A stretch of DNA of 64,000 nt from Lactarius indigo (lineage: Eukaryota > Basidiomycota > Agaricomycetes > Russulales > Russulaceae), in assembly GCA_025766275.1 (NCBI GenBank), contig JAFKAC010000005.1:434001-498000 (forward strand). Reading direction: 5' to 3'. Positions 1 to 9,562 of the stretch are shown piece after piece (within the stretch, counting starts at the first letter, position 1; each line of letters opens with the position of its first letter). The notes beneath the pieces are model-generated. The model saw nothing but the letters and a program-made list of their open reading frames with translations. It ran no database searches and was not told the origin of the DNA. The position numbers were made by a program, and so were the translations under genes.

Positions 1-105
1 CATTTACTCAGACTTTTCTACTGTACTTGGCAGCTAATGTTCAACGTTTTAAAATTTTAAGCTCGATTCTTCAGAATCAAATTGGGAGTATATGCAAGAG
101 GTTAT
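1..105. other. AT-rich flank left of the MULE
   Basis: Host DNA outside the transposon. It is AT-rich and no coding signal is seen. It is the left side of the original insertion site, whose other side continues at 29142. Confidence 0.6.
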
Positions 106-114
106 GTGGATATT
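106..114. repeat. MULE target-site duplication, left copy
   Basis: GTGGATATT directly precedes the transposon and recurs at 29133-29141 directly after it. Nine bases is the usual duplication length for Mutator-like elements, so both outer ends of the element are fixed. Confidence 0.93.
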
Positions 115-357
115 AACTGTCCCAGCTCACCCCCCCCCTAACATGTCACATGACACCACGTGACACTTCCAGCAGGTCAACGCCGACCTTAACAAGTTAT
201 TAATCATTTTTGAAACTAATTACATAATTATGTCACGTGACTCAATAAACGAAAAATTGTAGTACACAGTGTACGCAATTTAGATTCCCACGCCAAATGC
301 TACCCACCACAAATGTCAACTTCGCCCCACCATCCAAGAAAAAGTGCTCCCAGTCAA
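115..357 (+). repeat. MULE left terminal inverted repeat
   Basis: About 243 bp matching the reverse complement of 28891-29132 at roughly 90% by eye. It contains a C9 run (C10 on the other side) and several copies of the palindrome TCACGTGA, possible protein-binding sites. The repeat runs into the first codons of the transposase (ATG at 297), so the right repeat carries an orphan copy of the gene start. Confidence 0.88.
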
Positions 358-1399
358 AGTGCAAGGCAGTCCTTGAAGCTGGTTATCAATATAAGACCTG
401 TGAAAAATGCCGAAGTGTTAGCAGGCTCGGGATGCAAAAGAAGCGGAAAAGGGAGAAAGCTGATGATGGTTCACATCACCGTAACTCACCGTCTACAGCT
501 CCAAGCAGCCATTTGGAGAAAAGGGACATTGAGGGAGATGAGGAGCAGACAAAGGTGAGTGAAGTCATATTTCTGTTTATCAGCGGACGCTTACCCATTC
601 AAGTTGCATGAAAATGTCCCTGTCAAATTCAAGCATAAGAACGCGATCATGAAGCAGCTAAGAAGTATATTTAAATCAGCAGAGCAGATTTTCTTTCATG
701 GGTCCTATGACTCACCGCTAGACCCATTAATTTCCGAGAAGGCTTATGTCAAAGCAGCCGCATATGACATATGGAAGGTCACTGGTTATCGCTTTACGTG
801 AGAGAAGCTCTAAATAATGATAAGAAGGAATAACTCACATGAAATAGGGTAAAAGAAAACATGACATTGAAAAACGGCCACAAAACCTGATACTGGTGTT
901 GCCAGGACAAGAACAGACAGCAAGTGACGCGACCGAGCCAAAGGGAGGGGGTGAAACATAGAGATACAATTGGCATGCACTGGTACAACTGCAAAAGCAA
1001 ATTGAACATCTCTTGTCACACAAATACAAAAAGCGAAGAAAGCACCTACACAATCACTATCTGGCTCGAGCATCATGTCAAGCACATACCCTACTACAAT
1101 GTCTCTTTGCCCCCTGAAGCCGCGGCATTGATCCGGGAAAACCTAGATTGGTCATGCCCTAACGAAGTCGCAAAGAAAGTCCAAATGACTTACCCATCTA
1201 TAACGGCAAACCAGGTCCACACTGCCTGGACAACTATGAGCGAAACACTCTGGAAACGAGATACCCAGCAAATACCTTCTGTTAAAGCTCTTCTAGGTGA
1301 ACTTGGGGATGATGTGGCGATCCTTGACCTTCCGGTGATAGATGGTGTCGAGCAAGTTGCATGGGTGATGAAACGAATCACTTTGCCGCTTCAGGGCAA
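297..1399 (+). pseudogene. MULE transposase, N-terminal part (broken)
   Basis: The product starts with a cysteine-rich motif (CSQSKCK, then CEKC) and a basic stretch, a layout common in fungal MULE transposases. The frame breaks near 555-590. It resumes as a segment containing FHGSYDSPLDPL and ending ITGYRF-like at a 50-bp intron (798-847, GTGAGA to ATAG). An in-frame TGA at 888-890 replaces an expected arginine (CGA), before a segment containing YWCCQDKNR. The frame then stays open to 1399, where Gypsy A has split the codons of LQGKLVEIG. The protein continues at 24819. The gene is dead through three lesions: frame break, stop codon and insertion. Confidence 0.8.
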
Positions 1400-2174
1400 T
1401 GTCACGGACGCTCTATTTTTGCCCTATTTTTCCGTATTTTTATGGATTTATTTGGTGAAGATACGGGACTCCAACGTTGTGTCAAACATCCAAAGTCCTT
1501 ATCATTAGATATGATAAGATGGTTAGTCACGTGATGCCAACATGTGCACCCACAAGCACGTGACCCTGGGATAGTAACTTCCTTATTGGATGTTACCCCT
1601 TATGGGCACATTCCTCATTAGTATAGTAGTTTCTCATTGGACGATAAGCAGGGAACATTCTAGATAGTTCTAGACTACGTTGTCATAGGGTTGTGACTCA
1701 TAGATAAGGACACGTCACCGTTCTGTCAGCATTAATGACTGTGCATCAGTCAGCACAATAGATAACGCTATTATTAGATACGACGCGTCAGCGTCTGACT
1801 CATTACTATTACGCATACCTTTAGTAACAAGGTTTAGTAGTAATTCGAACTCAGCCGCAGCATAGTATATAAACCCTCATGTAGCGTCCTGAGTGGAACC
1901 AACTTGTCCTCTTGGTTCTCCACTCAGGTGTGTATTTCCCTTGTACTTCCCTTACTTCTCCAATACCAACTTGTCCTCTTGGTTCTCCACTCAGCGTGCC
2001 ACAGCGTGATCACCTTGCCTTTGGACTTGTATAAAGTCCTCAAGTGTGCATACTCTCCGTTGTGACTGTACGTTCGGCGCGTGACTTGTCTCCGCGCTAG
2101 GCTTGGGTGTGCTACCTGTTCAGTTCGCTTACCTCACCTTGGTCTAGTTGTATGCGATAAGTCATACTGCTACA
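1400..2174 (+). repeat. 5' LTR of Gypsy A
   Basis: 775 bp, starting TGTCACGG and ending GCTACA. It is the same length as 24039-24813 and differs at 7 sites, five of them CpG versus TpG/CpA. A 30-bp direct repeat beginning ACCAACTTGTCC occurs twice, about 60 bp apart (near 1898 and 1967). Confidence 0.95.
1866..1910 (+). promoter_or_regulatory. Gypsy A promoter: TATA box and putative mRNA start
   Basis: TATATAAA lies at 1866-1873. About 30-35 bp downstream, AACTTGTCCT (1901-1910) is the exact complement of the primer site at 2177-2186. This places the mRNA start here if the element self-primes as Tf1 does. The ten bases sit in the loop of an imperfect hairpin whose arms are CCTGAGTGG and CCACTCAGG. 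Confidence 0.7.
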
Positions 2175-2383
2175 TTAGGACAAGTTCTTCCTTCACACGC
2201 CCCTTATTCTTACCGGCGTTTTCCATTTTCCTTTTAGGTGGTTGACGACCACAAGCCCCTTGTGTCACACACCTCACTCTTTGCCTGTGGACCTTCGTAC
2301 GCAGAATCTGCGCTATCTTGGTACAACTCTATTGTCCGTAAAGTCAGCATAGATTGTGCTTGCCTATAGGCGTTCTATCTGGT
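2175..2383 (+). other. Gypsy A leader, first part
   Basis: Non-coding leader between the LTR and the insertion point of B. It contains no ATG. It continues at 17782 after B and its duplication CTGGT (2379-2383 and 17777-17781). Confidence 0.75.
2177..2186 (+). other. Gypsy A self-primer binding site
   Basis: AGGACAAGTT lies two bases inside the LTR and is perfectly complementary to the putative mRNA 5' end at 1901-1910. No tRNA 3'-end complement (TGG...) is seen at the LTR junction. This is the arrangement known for Tf1/sushi elements, where the mRNA 5' end is cleaved and used as primer. Confidence 0.75.
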
Positions 2384-2842
2384 TGTTACGGTTCTCGCGC
2401 AATACCCTTACTGTACCGGTTGTGACTACGGCGGTAAGGTAGATTAGTCACGGACTTGACACTTACGATAGGAGTTAGGCGTTAGGGGATGACTCGATCC
2501 TAGTACGAGTAGTAGTAGTATTAGGATTGCGGTACTTACGCGATACGTTGGACGCTACGATACTATGACTCACAGCAGCGCTTGAAAGCCTGCTTTTCTT
2601 GTATTTAAGGTAGCTGCGGAAGACCAAGATACGCCATCTTGGTCTTCTTCAATCGTCACTTGTCTCTTCTCTTCTAAACTGTTCACTTCGCCTTCAAGAG
2701 GGAAGTCGTCTATACTCACTAGTGTCTGCGAACATCTAGGACCTGCCTTCGTGCCATACGCCTTCGGCGTGACCGAGCTAAGTCGTAAACCGTCGCCTTT
2801 ACAAAAACGCTCAAGTCGAGCCAACGCTGTGATGGCGTTACA
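2384..2842 (+). repeat. 5' LTR of Gypsy B
   Basis: 459 bp, matching 17318-17776 with three differences. TATTTAAG at 2602-2609 precedes a perfect 12-bp inverted repeat (arms GAAGACCAAGAT and ATCTTGGTCTTC, 5-base loop). The right arm holds the putative mRNA start. Confidence 0.95.
2602..2646 (+). promoter_or_regulatory. Gypsy B promoter and self-primer sequence
   Basis: The TATA-like TATTTAAG lies 34 bp before ATCTTGGTCTT (2636-2646). These 11 bases are the exact complement of 2845-2855, just inside the LTR. Eleven bases is also the self-primer length known for Tf1. Confidence 0.72.
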
Positions 2843-2844
2843 TT

Positions 2845-2855
2845 AAGACCAAGAT
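2845..2855 (+). other. Gypsy B self-primer binding site
   Basis: AAGACCAAGAT starts two bases after the LTR and pairs over 11 bases with the predicted mRNA 5' end. The same bases occur in element C at 9546-9556. Confidence 0.78.
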
Positions 2856-2861
2856 ATCATC

Positions 2862-4841
2862 GTGGCGACTGTCAACACCCGCGACCAGTGGACAAATTTC
2901 CGTCCATACTACTTAGAACGACGAGGAGATCGTAACGTACCAACCCGATTTTTAGGAGCAGCTCGGTGGAGGGACCGAGGAGACGAAACAGGATACTTCG
3001 TGGAATTCAACGGACCTACTAGGTTCCGACCTGTTGAGTTTAATTTCGACCATCTTTGTTGGGTAGAGATTACGTGGAACCCCATAGACAATCGCTGGGA
3101 CGTAGTAAGACCAGCGGGAAGGCAATACCAGTGCGACATCGACGCACGAGAGCTCAATTCGCGAGCAGACTGGGGGCCCATCGACGGACAAGTACGGGAA
3201 CATTCAACTGGGGAAGCCGTGAGTGAGGAAACCGAAGAAGACGACCAAAGCGGAGAAGACAGACCAGCAAGCGTCGGACCCATAGAGCAGTATACTATCC
3301 AACGAGCTGAGTCCCTACACATTTCAGAACAGCCGGAAGTCATTCACGTACACTCGCCTGCGGCAGAAATGGCAACAACTACCATGACAACAGAAGAAAT
3401 TCTCAGCATAAGAGAACAAGCAGCGCGGGAGGCGGCCGAAGCAATTAGACAAGAATCCCAACGAAACCTCATGCCAATAAATCCTGAAACAGGACATCGC
3501 ATGACCGCAGATGATGCAGCAATCTTTCGAGCCATCGGACCCGATCAAGGGGACCCTCCGTCAGGAGGAACTCAGAAGCTGCCACTCGACCCTCCGCCAG
3601 GATGGGGAGGACCCCCAGGGGGGGACTTTCCTCGACGACCAGGTGGCGGAGGAAACCCGCCAGACCTCCCAAACAACCCGCCAAACGGAGGAGGCGGAGG
3701 AGACGGAGGGGGAGGAGGAGGCCCGCCTGGAGGAGGACACGGACACGAAAAACTAACAGGTGAACCTCCCACCATCTTCGACGGAGATCGCACTAAGGTG
3801 GACTCGTTCCTCACACAATGGCACGTGTATTGGGGAATGAACCTCGACACCCCGGTCATGCGCAACGACTACCGAAGAAGCCTCCTATTCCTCTCCTATA
3901 TCAAGGGAGTATCAGTCAGCGAATGGGTACTTTCGTACCTCAAATGGCTCAACCGACAAATACAACGAGGGATAAGTCAACATACAAGAGATTTGTGGAA
4001 CGCAGTAGCAGAAGGGTTCAACCAAAGGTTCGTCAATACCCTAGAACGAGAACAAGCTCAAGCGCTTCTAAGAAAAGGGCTCAAAATGGTCGACGGAGAC
4101 ATCGACAAATACGTCAACGAGTTCGAAGAAGCCGCTAGAAAGGCAGGATATCGCCTTAACGACCCACAAACCATCGACTTGTTCACCAAAGGGTTACCAA
4201 AGAAACTCTACGAAAAGACCTACGACCTGGACGAACCAGAAACATTCGACGAGTGGAAACGAGCCACGCTTCGCCGGCAACGCAATTACATCCACATTCG
4301 CGCGCGAGTAGACGAGTACAAGGATGCCAAGCCAAAGAAGACAGGTAATGCCGGATGGACCGTGCCCCAGAATCTCGCCAACCCATGGGCAATGGACACC
4401 TCCGCCGACCGAGCAAGGGCGCGATTGGCAGGGTCAGAAGAAATCGATTATGGAAAACCACCATATACAAGCCAACCCCCTTTCGCGCCAAGAGGAGGAC
4501 CGGGGGTCAGGGGGCGAGGGAGAGGAGGGTCGCGGCGAGACCTCAGGACAGTCCTGTGCTATAATTGCAATGCCCCGGGACATCTCTCACGAAATTGCCC
4601 CCATCCCAGACAACCACGACAGTGGCAACCGCAAAATCCGGGCCCATCTAACGCCCGGGTAGCGGAAACTGATTACTACGCGCAGGAACAACCACCGGCC
4701 CAGATACAAGCGGCCTCAACCAGCAAAACCGCTGAAGAACGCGCCAAAGAGTGGCTTACGGGAGTTGCCAATGCGCCCGACGAAGTTAAGGACCTCATAT
4801 TGCAGGACTTGTGGGGAAAAGAGGGTTTTCGGAGCGCCTGA
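2862..4841 (+). CDS. gag: Gypsy B Gag polyprotein, apparent non-AUG start
   Basis: About 660 residues. An N-terminal region of about 170 residues has no recognised family and is very well conserved with C. It is followed by a Gly/Pro-rich linker (about 235-300), a retrotransposon Gag capsid region (about 305-480), an Arg/Gly-rich stretch and one CCHC zinc knuckle (CYNCNAPGHLSRNC, about 565-578). No ATG occurs in any frame between 2862 and 3368, and the frame is closed by TAA at 2844. The best candidate start is GTG at 2862, with a purine at -3 and G at +4; the first in-frame ATG is at 3369. The 3' end overlaps Pol in the -1 frame. Gag would form the particle shell and package the RNA. Confidence 0.88.
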   Translation: MATVNTRDQWTNFRPYYLERRGDRNVPTRFLGAARWRDRGDETGYFVEFNGPTRFRPVEFNFDHLCWVEITWNPIDNRWDVVRPAGRQYQCDIDARELNSRADWGPIDGQVREHSTGEAVSEETEEDDQSGEDRPASVGPIEQYTIQRAESLHISEQPEVIHVHSPAAEMATTTMTTEEILSIREQAAREAAEAIRQESQRNLMPINPETGHRMTADDAAIFRAIGPDQGDPPSGGTQKLPLDPPPGWGGPPGGDFPRRPGGGGNPPDLPNNPPNGGGGGDGGGGGGPPGGGHGHEKLTGEPPTIFDGDRTKVDSFLTQWHVYWGMNLDTPVMRNDYRRSLLFLSYIKGVSVSEWVLSYLKWLNRQIQRGISQHTRDLWNAVAEGFNQRFVNTLEREQAQALLRKGLKMVDGDIDKYVNEFEEAARKAGYRLNDPQTIDLFTKGLPKKLYEKTYDLDEPETFDEWKRATLRRQRNYIHIRARVDEYKDAKPKKTGNAGWTVPQNLANPWAMDTSADRARARLAGSEEIDYGKPPYTSQPPFAPRGGPGVRGRGRGGSRRDLRTVLCYNCNAPGHLSRNCPHPRQPRQWQPQNPGPSNARVAETDYYAQEQPPAQIQAASTSKTAEERAKEWLTGVANAPDEVKDLILQDLWGKEGFRSA

Positions 4842-4857
4842 ACCCATCGGCCTGGGT
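4814..4857 (+). promoter_or_regulatory. Programmed -1 frameshift signal of Gypsy B
   Basis: Heptamer G GGA AAA (4814-4820) is correctly phased in the Gag frame and gives the Pol frame after a -1 slip. Gag stops at 4839-4841. A short stem (ACCCA 4842-4846 with TGGGT 4853-4857) follows, farther away than in classical sites. The whole block is identical in C. Confidence 0.7.
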
Positions 4858-7800
4858 GAGGGCTTTAAACTGTAATTCTGTAATCATGACACGTTTTCGT
4901 TCTCTTCGAATTCCAGTCTCAATTCGCACGAATTACCGAATGGCCGACATAAAAGCATTGGTGGACTCCGGAGCCACCGACAACTTTATACATCCAAACT
5001 TTATCAAAAGGATGGGTATCGGTGTCCAACCGCTAACCAAACCACGAAAAATTTGGAACATAGACAACACGGAAAATAAAGCTGGGTCAATCACTCATTT
5101 TACCGACCTAGATGTATACGCCAAAGGATGTCATAGGACTATGCGCTTCCTCGTTACGGAACTCGGCAGCGAAGAAATCATCCTAGGGTATCCATGGTTG
5201 GCAACCTACGAACCAACCATCAACTGGAGGGATGCAGTCATACACGAAGAGGTCATGCCGGTCGTGATCAGTACACAGGACAGTCTAAATCGCCACACCA
5301 TCATCGCGTCGGCCCTTACTAACGAACAAAAAGAGGCAATAATCCTTGACATGGACGAGGAAGATACGTATTTGCGGGCAACTACGTCCACGGAGCTGGC
5401 TATCCGAGCAAAAAAGGACGAAGACCCCGTGGAACTGCCGGCAGTATATCACGCCTTCCAGAAGCTCTTCAGTGAAGACGCATCCCAGCGATTCCCCCCT
5501 GCTAGACCATGGGATCACGCGATCGACTTTAAACCCGGAACGCCCTCCGCGATAGACTGCAAAATATACCCACTCACACAGGAAGAAGAAGGTAAACTCA
5601 AGGAGTTTCTAGACGAGAAACTTCAACAAGGATACCTTCGACCCTCAATATCCCCGTACGCATCATCCTTCTTCTTCGTCAAAAAGAAGGACGGAAAACT
5701 ACGCCCAGTACAGGATTATCGCGTCATCAACTCGCACACAATACGCAACCAATACCCACTTCCACTAATCCAAGACCTCATCTACGACCTCAGCAATGCC
5801 TATATTTATACCAAGCTTGACATTCGCTGGGGGTACAACAATATCCGCATACGAGACGGCGATCAAGAAAAGGCAGCCTTCAAAACCAAATTCGGACTCT
5901 TTGAACCAACGGTCATGTTCTTTGGCCTCACCAACTCGCCGACAACCTTCCAAACCATGATGAATCACATTTACCGAGATACCATCGCCAAACACGAACT
6001 TCGCGGCACCGTCATCAGGGTGTACATGGACGACATTGGTATCGCTACACGCGAAGGGGCCACATCCGCTGATCATATTGCGGCAGTCACCGACGTCCTC
6101 CGTGTCGCCCAAGAACACGACCTCTATTTCAAACTCGAAAAATGCCTATTCCACCAACCTCGGATGGATTACCTGGGGGTAATCCTTGAGAGGGGGGTGA
6201 CACGCATGGATCCGGTAAAAGTTCGCGGCATCAAGGACTGGCCAACGCCGACCAAGGTCAGAGACGTACGATCATTTTTGGGGTTCTGCAACTTTTACCG
6301 CCTCTTTATCCGAGGTTTTGCCACCCACGCACAGCCGCTCAACCGACTAACCAGGAAAGACGCAGAATGGAAGTGGGGAGATGATGAAGATCGCGCATTC
6401 AACACGCTCAAACGCCTTGTCACTGAAGAACCAGTGTTAGCGCATCCTAGCTTACAAGACCAGTTTGAACTAGAGGTCGACGCGTCAGGATTCGCGGTAG
6501 GTGCGGTCCTTCTACAAAAGAAAAGTGACGGTCGCAAGCACCCAATAGGCTACTACTCAGCAACACTGAATGAAGCTGAACGAAATTACGACATCTATGA
6601 CCTAGAACTCCTCGCCATTGTCAAAGCTCTTCGACATTGGCGACCCCTACTCGCAGGATCTCCGCACAAGATCAAGATATTTTCGGACCACCTTAACCTT
6701 CAGTACTGGAAGACCCCTCAGAAGATCAGCAGAAGGGTCGCACGGGAAGTACTAGAATTGATGGAATACAACTTCGAAATCCATCATATCAAAGGAAAGA
6801 ACAATGGCAGGGCAGACGCTCTGTCTCGACGGCCCGACTACGACCAGGGAGAGGAGGATAATCAAGGTGTGATCGTACTCCCCCCCGAAGTATTTATACG
6901 AGCAACTAACGTCGCGCGCACCCTGGGGATACACCCAATGCTGCAACAACCGAGACGAACTCAGGACCCGGCCATCATTAAGGCATGGGTCGACGCCCAC
7001 CAGCTGAGGAAAATCGACGGAGAGTGGTACAAGGACGGGAAGATGGTAATTACCGGCCCTATGACCACATACCGGACAATAATACATGACCACCACGACC
7101 TCCCTGCACACGGACACCCGGGCATCAGCAGGACCCAACGGATAGTGGAGCGACATTACTGGTGGCCACGCCTTCGCCGGGATGTATATGACTACGTGAC
7201 CGGATGCGCCGATTGTCAGCGAAACAAAGTTAATACAAGACCGACCCGCGCACCGCTATACCCCATTACTGCAATCACGGACGCCCCTCCATTTCACACC
7301 ATTGCGCTGGACTTCATCACAAAACTGCCAATCTCCCAGTCGTACGACAGTATCCTCACAGTCACGGATCACGACTGTAGCAAGGCATCAATATTTATTC
7401 CTTGCAACGAAGAGATTACTGCGGAGGAGACGGCTATTCTGTACGTCAATCACGTGTTCAAAAGATTCGGATTACCTCGCAAAATCATCAGTGACCGCGA
7501 CCCCCGATTTACGTCGAGATTTACCAAGGAGGTATGCCGAATCTTAGACATCAAACAAAACATATCAACGGCGTATCACCCACGCACGGACGGACAATCG
7601 GAGCGAACCAATCAGTGGCTGGAACAGTATCTGCGATTCTGGGCCAACGAGCGGCAAGATAACTGGGCGGCGTACCTCCCTATAGCGGAATTCGCTCATA
7701 ACAACTGGCCCCATGAGCACACAAAACAATCGCCATTTATGCTGCTTATGGGTTATAACCCAACGGCCGATTGGACGGATAAGCCATCCCCCATTCCAAA

Positions 7801-8744
7801 CGTGATAACCAGATTGACGCAACTAAAGGAAGCACGACAGCTGGCCCAGAGCCTTATCAAAAAGGCACAAGAGGGGTGGGTGAAACATCGAAATACACCC
7901 CGTTATCAAGTGGGCGACCAAGTATGGCTAGAAGGGAAGCACCTTCGAACCAATCAGCCTACGGCAAAACTAGCGGCGCGACGCCACGGACCATTTAAAG
8001 TGATCCAGGTGATGTCCCCTTATAATTATCGTCTCGAACTTCCCACACAGTGGAGCATCCACCCGGTGTTTCACATAGACCTTCTCACGCCGTACAAAAA
8101 CACAACCATACACGGAGAGAACTTCCCACGACCGCCACCGGATCTTGTGGATGGAGAGGAAGAATACGAAGTCGAGGCCGTTCTGGACTCACGGCATTAC
8201 GGCCGCCGCAAAAAGCTCCAGTATCTGATCAAATGGAAGGGCTACCCTGACTCGGAAAATCAGTGGGTTGACAAAGACGACGTGTTTGCACCAGAAGCTG
8301 TCAAGGCGTATCAGGCGGGCCGAACCGCCATGCGATCCCTTAAAAGTCGACCGATGGACGATCAGGGAGAGTATCCTTCCTACCTCCGATCCACTCGAAC
8401 TTCTATGCCCACCTCTCCTCTCAGACATGTCACCACGGCGATCCTCCTCGACCAAGTCGCACAAGACGCCGCCAACCTCATCGAAGACGACGAAGAAACC
8501 GTGGTTCAACAGGTCCAGCTCACTCCGTACACACCTGCAAACATGCGAACGGGGCATATCACCGCTCAAGAATGGGCTAATGTCCTACAGAGGTTCCCTG
8601 ACCCGACTCACCAGCCCGACGACGAGCAGCAGCATGCCGTCCCTCACATCTTCAGAGACGACAACGGCAATCGAGAACCCGTCGCCGTCATCCCCCCAGG
8701 TGACGACCTCATCGGCACACGGGGAATTCTCCCTGCCGATCGCC

Positions 8745-9060
8745 CCCTTGAAGACCCAACAGGAGTTAGAAGCAGCGGAGGACTGGCGGAGAGTGGCGAA
8801 GGAGTGGGCCGACGAACAGCTGCGCTTAGCGCAGAGGAGATTGAGCGAGTTACGGCAGCGCAGGCAGCGCTCCCTGACGACGAAGCTCACGCTGACGACG
8901 AGGATTACTACCCGGTCAGACACCCCCTCCTTCGAACGCACAGCCACCCTACTGATCCCCGAATCACCCCATGGCTCGTCCACACCGACGGAACTGCCAT
9001 GTCTCGAGGACGTGTGCGACTGCCCGGCGTCGCATTACACACCCCCATTACGCACGACGA
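8745..9060 (+). other. Conserved overlapping reading frame in the B Pol tail
   Basis: The frame +1 to Pol encodes a charged, probably coiled-coil stretch (EWADEQLRLAQRRLSELRQR) followed by CLEDVCDC. Comparison with C at 15470-15780 shows most substitutions silent in this frame but not in Pol. It may be a second protein, or the Pol product may enter this frame by frameshifting or splicing. No separate start signal is identified. Confidence 0.5.
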
Positions 9061-9064
9061 TGAC

Positions 9065-9543
9065 TGTTACGTCCTGTCTCGGGACCCTTACTGTACCGGT
9101 TGTGACTACGGCGGTAAGGTAGATTAGTCACGGACTCTCGGCCATAGGGCCTTACGATGTAGTGCGATAGGAGATTGGGGTTGATTGCTGACTGGACTCT
9201 GACTCGATCCTAGTACGGGTAGTATTAGTATTAGGATTGCGGTACTTACGCGATACGTTGGACGCTACAATACTGTGACTCATAGCAGCGCTTGAAAGCC
9301 TGCTCTTCTTGTATTTAAGGTAGTAGCGGAAGACCAAGATACGCCATCTTGGTCTTCTTCAATCGTCACTTCCTGTCCTGTCCATTATTCGCCTCTAAGT
9401 CGAAGATAGAGTGCCATCGCGTTCGTAGTGTCTTCGAACATCTACTTGGATTGCCTTCGTGCCATACGCATTCTGCGTGATTAGCTAAGTCAAAGTCGCC
9501 TTCTTTCAAGCTCAAGTCGAGCTAACGCTGTGACGGCGTTACA
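9065..9543 (+). repeat. 5' LTR of Gypsy C
   Basis: 479 bp, TGTTACGTCC...GTTACA. No difference from 16306-16784 was found by eye. It has the same TATTTAAG and 12-bp hairpin as B. Confidence 0.95.
9346..9356 (+). promoter_or_regulatory. Gypsy C putative mRNA 5' end (self-primer)
   Basis: ATCTTGGTCTT lies about 34 bp after the TATTTAAG box and is complementary to the primer site at 9546-9556. It matches the element B arrangement base for base. Confidence 0.72.
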
Positions 9544-9545
9544 TT

Positions 9546-9556
9546 AAGACCAAGAT
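9546..9556 (+). other. Gypsy C self-primer binding site
   Basis: AAGACCAAGAT, two bases inside the LTR, is the exact complement of 9346-9356. Confidence 0.78.
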
Positions 9557-9562
9557 ATCGTC

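Larger units (their letters stand above)
4811..9064 (+). pseudogene. pol: Gypsy B Pol, first part (split by C)
   Basis: Domains in order: protease with DSGA (about residue 52), reverse transcriptase with YMDD (about 405), RNase H (about 555-670), integrase zinc finger HX..HX..CX2C (about 760-805), integrase core with catalytic D (LDFITKLP), D (ISDRDPRF) and E (GQSER), and a chromodomain (about 1118-1170, with LIKWKGY). A long C-terminal extension follows. The frame is uninterrupted to codon GAC at 9062-9064, where C inserted, and continues at 16790. The joined protein would be about 1583 residues against 1582 in C. Translation depends on the -1 frameshift, because no ATG opens this frame at its start. 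Confidence 0.92.

Noticed and set aside
2384..2842. Calling 2384-2842 and 9065-9543 LTRs of a single element
   Set aside because: They are similar but differ in length and sequence. Each has its own partner and target duplication, so they belong to two elements.
2909..3343. Minus-strand ORFs across Gag and Pol
   Set aside because: They mirror strongly constrained plus-strand codons and show no family resemblance.
8268..9122. 284-codon ORF overlapping B Pol as an independent gene
   Set aside because: Most of it before 8745 is poorly constrained relative to Pol and it has no start signals. Only the conserved core is reported, as a dual-coding candidate.
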